A DNA stretch of 39,446 nucleotides from Bacteroidota bacterium (GTDB lineage: Bacteria; Bacteroidota; Bacteroidia; Chitinophagales; Chitinophagaceae): contig JABDAP010000003.1 of NCBI GenBank assembly GCA_013289065.1, positions 11,598-51,043 of the forward strand, read 5' to 3'. Position numbers and translations under genes: made by a program. The notes under the pieces were generated by a model. The model was not told the DNA's origin, did no database searches, and saw only the letters and a program-made list of their open reading frames with translations. Within the stretch, counting starts at the first letter, position 1. Each line of letters starts with the position of its first letter. Of the stretch, positions 31,644 to 39,373 are shown in pieces.

Positions 31644-34001
31644 TCACCGCCCGGAAGCGATGGCAATTTTAGTAACTAATTTTTCATTGCCGGTATCGTC
31701 TCTTACAATAACGAGATAAATTCCACTGGCAACTTTTCCGCCATTGTAATTGTGCCCGTCCCAAATGGCCTGTCCGCCTAAAGCGCGTGTTTGATAAACA
31801 AGCCGGCCGTTCAATTCAGTGATCTTAACAAGCGCATTCTCCGTTAAACCGCGGATCGCAATGGTTCCATTATAACCCGGTGGAACGGGATTTGGAAAAA
31901 CAAGTACATTATTATTTGTTGTACCGCCTTCCGTTGCGGTGCTTCTGAAACTGCAGATGCCATACAATGTTGAAATAAAAACTTCGCCTGTTGCAGGATC
32001 AACGGCAATACGTTTAACATCGTTACTGAATAACGGGCTGTTGTCTATCGTGAAGCGATAGATAATTTTATCGCCATCGGGTGAGATCAGCCACACACCG
32101 TTCTTTGTTCCGATCCATTTTCGGTTAGCGCCATCAACGGCCATGCATTGCACAATTTCATTGCTGAATAATAATCCTGCAAAACGGTCGAGTTGAACAA
32201 CAGGTAAAACGGCATCGCAACCCTGCGTACCAAAAACATCATTGATGCACTGAATGATGCCTATGCCTTTATCAGTGCCCACCCAGATAAAACCATTTTT
32301 TTCTTTCAGAATACACAAAACAGTATTGCTTGGCAGGTTGCCATTGCCTGAGCCCTGTTTATAAAATTTCCATTTATCATCGGCAGTGTTGTCGATGCTT
32401 TGCCCGTAATTATAACAGAACAAACCATTGTCTTTCGGGCTAACGATCCATAACTGGTTATTATCATCTACTACGATCTGGCTAACTGCATTTTCAAGAT
32501 GTGTGAAAGGGATAGTGAAAGCTTTCCATGTGCTGTCGGCTTTTCTCACCTGCAGATCCTGTGGCGCGCCATAATTACTTACCCATAGGTTTTTATTCTG
32601 ATCAAATGCAAGCCCGCTCACACGGTAACTGGTTGGGTCGCCGATAGCAGCCTGCAGTGTACTGTTATTTTTTTTGTAGACCCGAACCTGCGAATCATTT
32701 GTAAAATGTACGAGCCCGCCGCCATAACTGCCGGCCCACACACTTGCATCAGTTGGATCAATGGCGAGTGTGATAAAATCCAAAACAGAATCCAGTACAG
32801 GTAAATTAAAATTACTTTTTGAACTCCATTGATCCTGCTGAAAAAAGTAAACACCATTGCGGTTGTATTGGTAGTTCCATGCATCGTTCACGCTTCCTGC
32901 AGCCGCATATAAAATATTGTTTTGAATGATCATTTCACCGTCTTCCGTTCCCGGCGGGCCGTTTGGTATAAAACGCTGCACATCTGTTCCGAATTTTGAT
33001 AAACCGCCAAACTGGTCGGCCACCCAAACGGAATTATTATCAGTGATAGCCGACTTTGGCAACGAGATCACATTACTTTGCGCAATTGTTTTTTCTATGG
33101 CGCCGGTTGTATTAAGTACAATTACCCTCGAATTGCCAGCTGCTGTTCTCTGGCATACAGCCAGTTTATTTTCAGATGTATTTGAATTAACGATCGGCCA
33201 GTTGCCATCAGCATATAATAAACTCCAGGTATTACCCGAAAGAATAAACAGAGAATCATTTTTTTCTGCAATGATCCTGTTATTGGCGAACAAAACATTT
33301 TTTACTACGCCATTGCTTAAACCATTGCTGCCGCTGAGTGTTTGCCAGTTTGCATAATTGGAAATATTTGGCGCAGTTACTGAAATGGTTTTTACGCCTT
33401 CATCGGTAGCTGCATAAAAAGAAGAGCCGTCGCTGGTTACGCTGTTTATTTTTACCTGCGCTCCGTTACTGCCAATGACCCACGTGTCTTTGATCTCATA
33501 TTTGGAAAGATTAACCACAATAATACCGAGGCCGCTGCTTAAGTAAGCAAAACCATCTTTGCAATAAACAGCATAAATGGTTTTGTTGCCAACGATATTG
33601 CTTCGTTTAATATCGCTAACGTTATTGATCGAATTATTTTTCAGTACATCCACATTACTGTTGGAATAGGCCACTACCAATTGTTGCGTAGCTGCATCCC
33701 AGCCGATACACTGAACACCAATATCATTCAGACCCGTTACTTTGCTGTAACGTTCCACATCATTGTCGGCATCAACGGAAAAAAGATTGGTAGAAGTGGC
33801 GCAATACAATTTATCTCCTTTCACAACCTGTATTGCCTGCTGGTAATTCAAATGATCCCGCCATTGGCCAATAGGCGGAATAGGGTTTTGTGCAGCGGCC
33901 TTGTTAGGCAAAAAAAGAAAGGGAATAATAAATGAACCGAACCGGAAAAATAATTGCCTGGCTGTTATTCTGTAAAAAAGATCGGAAAGCGCGTAAAACA
34001 T
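31644..34001 (-). CDS. porZ: PorZ-like type IX secretion protein
   Basis: A 785-residue exported protein, close in length to P. gingivalis PorZ (about 776). After an N-terminal hydrophobic segment ending KAAAQ, the mature protein opens PIGQWRDHLNYQQAIQV, LYCATSTNLFSVDADND, the start of the PorZ N-terminal propeller. Further propeller repeats (for example GFIWVGTDKGIGI, NRKWIGTKNGVWLI) resemble two-component regulator propellers. Residues about 700-785 are a type A sorting-like domain (VLVFPNPVPPGY, IAIRGLTENALVKI, GKVASGIYLVIV). PorZ works in the cell-surface attachment complex with PorU, PorV and PorQ. The single ATG gives an unusually long N-terminal region of about 37 residues. It lies 37 nt after a response regulator gene, same strand. 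Confidence 0.8.
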   Translation of the reverse strand: MFYALSDLFYRITARQLFFRFGSFIIPFLFLPNKAAAQNPIPPIGQWRDHLNYQQAIQVVKGDKLYCATSTNLFSVDADNDVERYSKVTGLNDIGVQCIGWDAATQQLVVAYSNSNVDVLKNNSINNVSDIKRSNIVGNKTIYAVYCKDGFAYLSSGLGIIVVNLSKYEIKDTWVIGSNGAQVKINSVTSDGSSFYAATDEGVKTISVTAPNISNYANWQTLSGSNGLSNGVVKNVLFANNRIIAEKNDSLFILSGNTWSLLYADGNWPIVNSNTSENKLAVCQRTAAGNSRVIVLNTTGAIEKTIAQSNVISLPKSAITDNNSVWVADQFGGLSKFGTDVQRFIPNGPPGTEDGEMIIQNNILYAAAGSVNDAWNYQYNRNGVYFFQQDQWSSKSNFNLPVLDSVLDFITLAIDPTDASVWAGSYGGGLVHFTNDSQVRVYKKNNSTLQAAIGDPTSYRVSGLAFDQNKNLWVSNYGAPQDLQVRKADSTWKAFTIPFTHLENAVSQIVVDDNNQLWIVSPKDNGLFCYNYGQSIDNTADDKWKFYKQGSGNGNLPSNTVLCILKEKNGFIWVGTDKGIGIIQCINDVFGTQGCDAVLPVVQLDRFAGLLFSNEIVQCMAVDGANRKWIGTKNGVWLISPDGDKIIYRFTIDNSPLFSNDVKRIAVDPATGEVFISTLYGICSFRSTATEGGTTNNNVLVFPNPVPPGYNGTIAIRGLTENALVKITELNGRLVYQTRALGGQAIWDGHNYNGGKVASGIYLVIVRDDTGNEKLVTKIAIASGR

Positions 34002-34038
34002 GCCAGGGTATTTATAAGATACACGATCGCTTTACCGG

Positions 34039-34689
34039 TTAAATATTTACGATACCGTTCTTGATGGCAAAAATGGCGAGGCCTACACGTGTTTTCACAT
34101 CCAGTTTCTTGAAGAGGTTGTCACGGTAAGTATCAATGGTTCGCGGGCTCAGGCACATTTCATCAGCGATCTCTTTATATGTTTTTTCAGTACAGATCCA
34201 TTTTAAAAAACTGGTCTCATTTTCACTCAGGCTGTTGAGGGCAAATGCATCGCCGTCAAAACTGTCTTCATGATTAATGTAATGCATCAGCTTGTTGCTC
34301 ACCAGCTCATTGATAAAATAACCACTGTCGCGGATACTGTCAAGCGCATCTTTAAAAACTTTTGGCTTACTGTCTTTAAGGATATACCCGCGGGCGCCGT
34401 TCTTGAGCATACGGATAATGGCCGTATCATTTTCAAGCATACTTAATACAAGCACTTTTGTTTGAGACAGGTTATTTTTTATCCATACAGCAGTATCATA
34501 GCCATCCATCACCGGCATGGTGATATCGAGTAAAACAATATCCGGTGGTGTTTTCGTTTTTACTTTTTCTATGAATTGTTTTCCGTTGTTCGCTTCGATC
34601 ACTACTTTATAACCCTCAAATGAATTAATGATAGCAGTCAATCCTGTTCTTAATAATTCATGGTCATCAACTAATGCAATGAAAGTCAT
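34039..34689 (-). CDS. NarL/LuxR-type response regulator
   Basis: A 216-residue regulator. The receiver has LVDDH at residues 6-10, phospho-acceptor Asp55 in DIVLLDITMP, and KDSKPK near the conserved lysine. The C-terminal LuxR helix-turn-helix reads LSENETSFLKWICTEKTYKEIADEMCLSPRTIDTYRDNLFKKLDV. Its start overlaps the stop of the kinase gene by ATGA, so they are coupled. Located directly upstream of porZ (37 nt) with no terminator in between, it might be co-transcribed with porZ and regulate it. Confidence 0.93.
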   Translation of the reverse strand: MTFIALVDDHELLRTGLTAIINSFEGYKVVIEANNGKQFIEKVKTKTPPDIVLLDITMPVMDGYDTAVWIKNNLSQTKVLVLSMLENDTAIIRMLKNGARGYILKDSKPKVFKDALDSIRDSGYFINELVSNKLMHYINHEDSFDGDAFALNSLSENETSFLKWICTEKTYKEIADEMCLSPRTIDTYRDNLFKKLDVKTRVGLAIFAIKNGIVNI

Positions 34690-35477
34690 GCTACTGGTGA
34701 TTTATGATTGATATGCAAAGTTATGGTAGTTCCGCTACCCGGCGCACTTTTAACATCTACAGTGGCATTGATCATTTTGGCACGGTTGATAATATTCTGG
34801 AACCCAATGCCAGGCCGCTCTTCCTGCAATAGTATGGTATCGAAACCAATGCCATTATCACTGATACGAATACTGCTTTTATCGGATTCACTGTTGATCT
34901 CCACATCGATCGTGTTGGCAGAAGCATGTTTGATAATGTTATTAATGATCTCCTGGGTCATCCAGTAAAGAATGATATCAGTATTGGCATCAAGAATGTG
35001 GAAATTATCCGAAGTATGAAAAGATGTTTCAAATTGCCCCGTCTTCTCAAGCGAAGCCAGTAATTGCCTGATCGATTCAATGATACCGATATTATGGATG
35101 CGGTTATTCTGAAGGTTATGGCTAAGGTCGCGCAGGTCTTTGATGGCCTTACCCAGAAGATCGTCTGTCTGGTTGATTTTTTCCTCTGTCACAATAGCGC
35201 CGAATGTATTCAGGTTGAGGCGTGCGAGACTAAGTACCTGTCCGATATTGTCATGAATTTCCTGGCTCATATAAGCAAAAGCCTGTTCCTGGATCTCGAG
35301 CTGTGTTTTAAGCAGTGTTTGCTCAAAACGGTTTTTCATTTCTTCTTTCTCCTCTTTATTTTTTCTTTGGCGCCGGAGAAATACAAAAACGAGTAATAAT
35401 AAGAAGCTGCCGATCAGTATAAAAAAAACCGACGCAACTACTATTGAAATGAGTATGTCTTCCTGTTGTTTGGGCAT
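34686..35477 (-). CDS. NarL-cognate sensor kinase (HisKA_3)
   Basis: A 263-residue kinase with one transmembrane helix (about 9-34), an almost absent periplasmic part, then a coiled region and the phospho-accepting His75 in YMSQEIHDNIGQVLSLARLN. The ATPase domain has EIINNIIKHASAN, SDNGIGFD and a GIGFQNIINRA block. With so little outside the membrane it likely senses through a partner protein, perhaps the multi-pass protein encoded directly upstream, whose reading frame overlaps its start by 37 nt. It forms a two-component pair with the following regulator. Confidence 0.92.
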   Translation of the reverse strand: MPKQQEDILISIVVASVFFILIGSFLLLLVFVFLRRQRKNKEEKEEMKNRFEQTLLKTQLEIQEQAFAYMSQEIHDNIGQVLSLARLNLNTFGAIVTEEKINQTDDLLGKAIKDLRDLSHNLQNNRIHNIGIIESIRQLLASLEKTGQFETSFHTSDNFHILDANTDIILYWMTQEIINNIIKHASANTIDVEINSESDKSSIRISDNGIGFDTILLQEERPGIGFQNIINRAKMINATVDVKSAPGSGTTITLHINHKSPVA

Positions 35478-36106
35478 AAGAAAAAGGCAATACAGAATGA
35501 TCCGTATAAAATTACATTTAAACTATGGTTGATGATGCCATAGATTTTTTTGCCTTCTTCCCTAAGGTCATTGCTTCTCAAAAACTCAAATAGAGCATTG
35601 ATAATAACAGACCCGAGATAAAAGATCAACAGCCCGCTGCATATCCAGAAGAAAGGTTGTTTTGATAACTGCTGGTCAATTTTATCGGGTAAAACCGATT
35701 CATAAAAATAGCAGCAACAACAGATAACGATAAAAAAAGACCCCAGTAAGAAGGTATAGGTATTGAAGGTCTTGGTTAGTCCCTGGATAAAAAGCATATT
35801 AAGGATAACCGATAATATAAAGAATGGAATGAAAATGCGGATCATCCATTTAAGTGATTCTTTCTTGAAATGGGAATAAAACAGTAAGGAGTAAAAAACA
35901 AACTCGATCGTAGTAAAAATATTATACAAAGGATAATTACCTACACCCTTGTATTGATACCACCACCAGCCAACAAATTCTACAACAACTGTTAAAAACA
36001 AAAAAGGAATAAAATACAATAATACTTTATTCCTTTTTTGAATGTAGAAGAAAAACGCTGCAAGAAAACTTAATACCTGAAAATAATAATCAATTGAAAA
36101 CAGCAT
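35441..36106 (-). CDS. Multi-pass membrane protein (hypothetical, possible sensor)
   Basis: A 221-residue protein with six to seven predicted transmembrane helices: about 5-20, 30-46, 60-76, 88-107, 118-135, 152-172 and 195-212. Features: an acidic or aromatic WWWYQYKG loop, a CCCCYFYE cysteine run in helix 5, and FYSLLFYSHF. It resembles small 7TM proteins placed beside LuxR-type two-component genes in Bacteroidota; I do not know a named family. The 37-nt overlap with the sensor kinase suggests joint function, for example signal input for a kinase with no periplasmic domain. That is inference from arrangement. Confidence 0.75.
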   Translation of the reverse strand: MLFSIDYYFQVLSFLAAFFFYIQKRNKVLLYFIPFLFLTVVVEFVGWWWYQYKGVGNYPLYNIFTTIEFVFYSLLFYSHFKKESLKWMIRIFIPFFILSVILNMLFIQGLTKTFNTYTFLLGSFFIVICCCCYFYESVLPDKIDQQLSKQPFFWICSGLLIFYLGSVIINALFEFLRSNDLREEGKKIYGIINHSLNVILYGSFCIAFFLCPNNRKTYSFQ

Positions 36107-36119
36107 GTTGTTTCTTGAA

Positions 36120-36623
36120 CTATGGTTGAATTTGGCCGTGATTCAAATACTCATCCATCGACTCATCATCACTAATTCCATCGGTTCTGCGGGTTGAAGA
36201 TGGCGCCGGAATTCTATTGCCGGTGAAGAACACAGTCAGCCTGCCGTAATCTTTTGAATTTACCGGTAATGCGCCTTTACCATACACGCCAAAATTCACA
36301 TAAATGATATCTGATTGGTATTTATTCTGCAAACCGGTTAAAAAAGCGATCAGGTCTTTTGTAGAAAAAGCAACAGACTGTGCCTGGTTATCATCCGAGC
36401 CATATTTTTTTGAGTAATTGGCAGCTAGTGCCGAAGCATAACTGGCTTTGATAGATCCCGCATATCCACCACTGCCACTAACGGCCACCATATGATTGTT
36501 TTCAGCCGAAGCTGTAGCATTTGCATCGGTGGTGGCTGCACTTTGTTCTTTTTTGCAGCTTGTAAACATCACAGCAGATGCTGTTACGAGCAGTAGTGTA
36601 GAAAAAAAGTAATTCTTTTTCAT
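36120..36623 (-). CDS. Lipoprotein of unknown function
   Basis: A 167-residue protein from ATG 36623 (an in-frame start at 36650 would lengthen the signal). The signal peptide ends in MFTSC with the lipidated Cys23, followed by KKE and a Ser/Thr/Ala-rich linker. The remainder is soluble: VAFSTKDLIAFLTGLQNKYQSDIIYVNFGVYGKG and RLTVFFTGNR suggest a small alpha/beta domain. The C-terminus is Asp/Glu-rich (SDDESMDEYLNH). It lies 13 nt upstream of the membrane protein and heads the apparent operon, so it may be an extracytoplasmic sensory component. No family recognised. Confidence 0.7.
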   Translation of the reverse strand: MKKNYFFSTLLLVTASAVMFTSCKKEQSAATTDANATASAENNHMVAVSGSGGYAGSIKASYASALAANYSKKYGSDDNQAQSVAFSTKDLIAFLTGLQNKYQSDIIYVNFGVYGKGALPVNSKDYGRLTVFFTGNRIPAPSSTRRTDGISDDESMDEYLNHGQIQP

Positions 36624-37003
36624 AAGTCTGATATTTAAGCGTGGTCGCATTCTTGTTTACACAAGCCAGTATAAGGAAAATTAATAGAACGCAAGTTAAG
36701 ATTTCCATGCGTCTGGAATTCAAGTAATTTACCAAATAGCAACTGTAAGTACGGTATTAGTTTGATTACCAAATAGTTAAATAGTTTTAATTGTTAAAAA
36801 AACGGTGTTTAAAACGGCAAAAATACCGTGAAAACACCGTTTTTTAATCGACGTTTTTATGGTTTGATGTCTGCCCTATGCAAGGTTTTCTTTTTCTAAA
36901 ACCAAAGAATAGTGCAGCTGCACTATCATTTAAGCGGAAATCTGCCTGTTTGCATTCGGGTTTCTGCGGAAGATCTGAGGATTCCGCTAAACTGTACCTT
37001 ATT
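36624..37003. other. Intergenic region with terminator and probable promoter
   Basis: Between the ABC permease stop and the lipoprotein start lie 380 bases without a convincing gene. It holds the hairpin at 36797-36845 and a small palindrome CTTGT-TTAC-ACAAG at 36652-36665, which may be an operator near the promoter of the minus-strand lipoprotein operon. A 62-codon plus-strand frame (36878-37066) overlaps the permease gene and is not credible. The rest shows nothing I can assign. Confidence 0.5.
36797..36845 (-). terminator. Nested hairpin, terminator of ABC gene set
   Basis: 14-nt arms (36797-36810 and 36832-36845, core CGGTGTTT/AAACACCG) flanked by A and T tracts, with a smaller inner stem ACGG/CCGT (36814-36817, 36826-36829). 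It ends transcription leftward from the permease gene and can also act on the plus strand. Confidence 0.65.
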
Positions 37004-38194
37004 TTAGTGATGCGTATGTATATATTTCCGGATAGAAAAACGGTTCACCAGCCAGATAACTATTAATACACCAGCCGCAGTAAGGATGGTGTTATAGGAA
37101 AGGAGCATATTGACAGAAATATTTTGTGCTGCTAATTTTTGATGTATGATCAATTGCAAAGCTCCGATGGCCAGCAAAGCGATCAGCATGATCAGGATAT
37201 TTACAGGAAAGAACTGGCGCATCAAAAATTTTCTGAGTTGATTGGGCGATGCGCCCAGTGTAACAAGCAAAATAATTTCTTCTTTGCACGATGCGATCGT
37301 AAGCTGAATAAAAAGCGTAAAGATCAACAAAGCAAAGATCAGCATGATAATGCCCGTTACCCATGATATCTTAACTACAATATCTACCACCTGCCTGTAG
37401 CGGCTGAACCGTGTTTTATCGGCATCGGTTGAAAGATTATTCTGTTTCAGGTATTGCACCAATGCAGGGTTGCCGGGATCTTTTGTGCGGATGATCACAC
37501 GCGATGGTTTGGCATCCTGGTTCTTGCTGAAATGTGTGTTTCCCCAATCCATAAATTCCTGTGGTACGAGGAGTGATGAGATCCTGTCGCTAAAACCTAC
37601 TACACGCCCGTTAAAAGTTGTGATGCCGTTTGTGCCGTACACATTCACTTTAAAAACGATCATCTTTACTACCTGCTGTGTCAGCTGCGGAAGGTTTTGC
37701 GAAAAAGAAAACTGGAAATTATAAAAATCAAGAAACATATTCGGTGCAATGATGGGAACGAAACCTGATGCCTCATCCCATTTCCAGTCTTTACTGGTTA
37801 CATCAATAAAATCACCCGGTACACTTTCAAATGCGATATCTGTGAAGAAAGGAAAACGGTCGCTTGCACTTTGAATGGATGCTTTAAAGCGGCTGGGTGT
37901 GAGCAACCCGACAGTTTCAACAAAAGGTTGTTTTTTCAGATCATTGATCTCCGCATCAGTTAATGCGGTTGCGCCGATATTCTGATCATTCAGTATTTTA
38001 TTGAGTACTAAAAAATTTGCTATACTATCCTGGTTGCTTTTGCTATGCAACAGTTCGTTGTAATTGGTTTGTATCTGTACGGCTGCAAGGATCAGTATCA
38101 TCGCAACGGATAATCCAACAAAAGCCATAAAAAATCTTTTACGGCCGGCACCGGTGCGTATGAGTTTCTTTAATAAAAGATTCAATCCTTTCAT
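37004..38194 (-). CDS. ABC transporter permease, FtsX/MacB type
   Basis: A 396-residue membrane protein. One helix near the N-terminus (about 22-41) is followed by a large extracytoplasmic domain of about 225 residues and three C-terminal helices (about 272-298, 327-350, 360-382), the arrangement of FtsX/LolC-like permeases. The segment EEIILLVTLGASPNQLRKFLMRQFFPVNI is the cytoplasmic coupling loop typical of the family. It lies six bases downstream of an ATPase gene and forms an export or mechanotransmission-type complex with it. The first 49 bases of this gene recur, inverted, at the right end of the window. Confidence 0.85.
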   Translation of the reverse strand: MKGLNLLLKKLIRTGAGRKRFFMAFVGLSVAMILILAAVQIQTNYNELLHSKSNQDSIANFLVLNKILNDQNIGATALTDAEINDLKKQPFVETVGLLTPSRFKASIQSASDRFPFFTDIAFESVPGDFIDVTSKDWKWDEASGFVPIIAPNMFLDFYNFQFSFSQNLPQLTQQVVKMIVFKVNVYGTNGITTFNGRVVGFSDRISSLLVPQEFMDWGNTHFSKNQDAKPSRVIIRTKDPGNPALVQYLKQNNLSTDADKTRFSRYRQVVDIVVKISWVTGIIMLIFALLIFTLFIQLTIASCKEEIILLVTLGASPNQLRKFLMRQFFPVNILIMLIALLAIGALQLIIHQKLAAQNISVNMLLSYNTILTAAGVLIVIWLVNRFSIRKYIHTHH

Positions 38195-38218
38195 TCTCTT
38201 TTATAATATTAATTGCCG
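38146..38218. repeat. Left arm of 73-bp exact inverted repeat
   Basis: It covers the end of the ATPase gene, the 6-nt spacer and the first 49 bases of the permease gene. Its exact reverse complement occupies 39374-39446, the last bases of the window. I compared all 73 positions and found no mismatch. Confidence 0.95.
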
Positions 38219-38848
38219 CGTATAAGAAAAGTTATCATCGTTATCAAGATCGGTTACCATAAAACCGGCCTTTCTTTTTTTGCATTCCTCTTCAATTAAT
38301 GCGGCTGCTTTTTTTGTATTGACAATATCCAGGTGGCTAAAAGGCTCATCCATGATCAGCCATTCAAATGGCTGCATCAATGCACGTATAATGGCAACGC
38401 GTTGCTGTTCGCCGTAACTGCACAATACGGTTTTTTGTTCAAGTATATGTGTTACGCCTAATAATGCCGCCATTTCATCGATCATATCCGTTTCATACAA
38501 TGGCGATTGTAAAACCCTTTTGAGCTCTATGTTTTCGCGTACCGTTAAATTCGGAAACAACCGGAGATCCTGGAAAACGATGCTTATTTTCTGCTGGCGT
38601 AATTCCGCGAGTTCATCTTCCGTTAGATCGGTTGCTGCTTTATTATTGAAACGGATCACACCTTCATAATCGTAACGCAGTTTATACAGAATATGCACCA
38701 ATGTTGTTTTGCCTGTGCCGCTCGGCGCTTTGATCTTTATAAATTCTCCCTGCTGTAATGTTAATGGCGAATGCCATACATCAGACCGCTTTTGCAACAA
38801 GCGTTCTTTTAACGGTGTGGGAATGATATGATCGAACTCGATGGTCAT
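38201..38848 (-). CDS. ABC transporter ATP-binding protein (LolD/MacB-like)
   Basis: A 215-residue ATPase from ATG 38848; the in-frame ATG at 38902 would place the gene start inside a terminator hairpin. Walker A is APSGTGKTT (41-49), Q-loop at Gln93 (IVFQDLRLFPNLTVREN), Walker B LIMDEPF (164-170). The signature segment is CSYGEQQR where LSGGQQQR is usual, and the H-loop position has Asp200 (MVTDLDND) instead of His. Both departures touch residues needed for hydrolysis in canonical ABC proteins. It is paired with the permease gene six bases downstream. Confidence 0.87.
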   Translation of the reverse strand: MTIEFDHIIPTPLKERLLQKRSDVWHSPLTLQQGEFIKIKAPSGTGKTTLVHILYKLRYDYEGVIRFNNKAATDLTEDELAELRQQKISIVFQDLRLFPNLTVRENIELKRVLQSPLYETDMIDEMAALLGVTHILEQKTVLCSYGEQQRVAIIRALMQPFEWLIMDEPFSHLDIVNTKKAAALIEEECKKRKAGFMVTDLDNDDNFSYTRQLIL

Positions 38849-38884
38849 AAACAAATGGCTGTTACCGAAAATACAATGAAACAA

Positions 38885-38920
38885 AACAATAAGGTCCTGC
38901 AACAGCAGGACCTTATTGTT
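38885..38920 (-). terminator. Perfect 16-bp hairpin between unknown gene and ATPase gene
   Basis: AACAATAAGGTCCTGC (38885-38900) and its exact complement (38905-38920) surround loop AACA. It follows the stop of the minus-strand gene at 38943 with the shared AATAAATTTATT word in between, so it probably terminates that transcript upstream of the ABC genes. Confidence 0.75.
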
Positions 38921-38942
38921 AAAATAAATTTATTCAGTTTTA

Positions 38943-39323
38943 TTAATTGGTACGGATGATAGCCGGAACGCTACCCGGATATAATTTTTCTTCCACATCT
39001 CTTTGCCTTTTTGCCTGCAGGTTCATATCAACAGCAATATCTGTTAGTAATGAAGTCAGTGTTACCAGGCTGTTTTGTTTTTCGTTCTGCATCCTTATTT
39101 CAAAAGAGGCTTTGATAGTTTTGCCATCAAAATTATCTGATGTAGCGATAATATCTCTGAACGCCTGTTTCGCAGAGCTGAGTGAATGATGGTAATTACC
39201 CGATGCAGAATCTTTTGCAAAGCTGTTCAGTGTATTGGCTATATCAAAATAGAACACGGTTGATTTTCCTTTGAATTTATCCAATACATCTTTATTGATA
39301 ACAGCTTTGGTTGTCTTTGCCAT
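38943..39323 (-). CDS. Unknown protein, probably 5'-truncated
   Basis: A 126-residue reading from ATG 39323, helical and polar, without recognised family (for example KAVINKDVLDKFKGKSTVFYF, LTSLLTDIAVDMNLQAKRQRD). The frame stays open upstream for 17 more codons of similar character (DDKNLIVASDSLTYAAY) to 39374, where the inverted repeat begins; beyond this it runs through the repeat to a stop without any ATG, GTG or TTG. The ATG at 39323 is therefore probably internal, and the real N-terminus, perhaps with a signal peptide, is lost at the junction. Confidence 0.55.
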   Translation of the reverse strand: MAKTTKAVINKDVLDKFKGKSTVFYFDIANTLNSFAKDSASGNYHHSLSSAKQAFRDIIATSDNFDGKTIKASFEIRMQNEKQNSLVTLTSLLTDIAVDMNLQAKRQRDVEEKLYPGSVPAIIRTN

Positions 39324-39373
39324 ATAGGCAGCATACGTAAGCGAATCGCTGGCGACGATCAGGTTTTTATCAT

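Noticed and set aside
32926..33357. 143-codon plus-strand frame within porZ
   Set aside because: Shadow of the conserved propeller coding sequence; no start context or motif.
36878..37066. 62-codon plus-strand frame in the intergenic region
   Set aside because: Overlaps the permease C-terminus antisense and shows no coding features.
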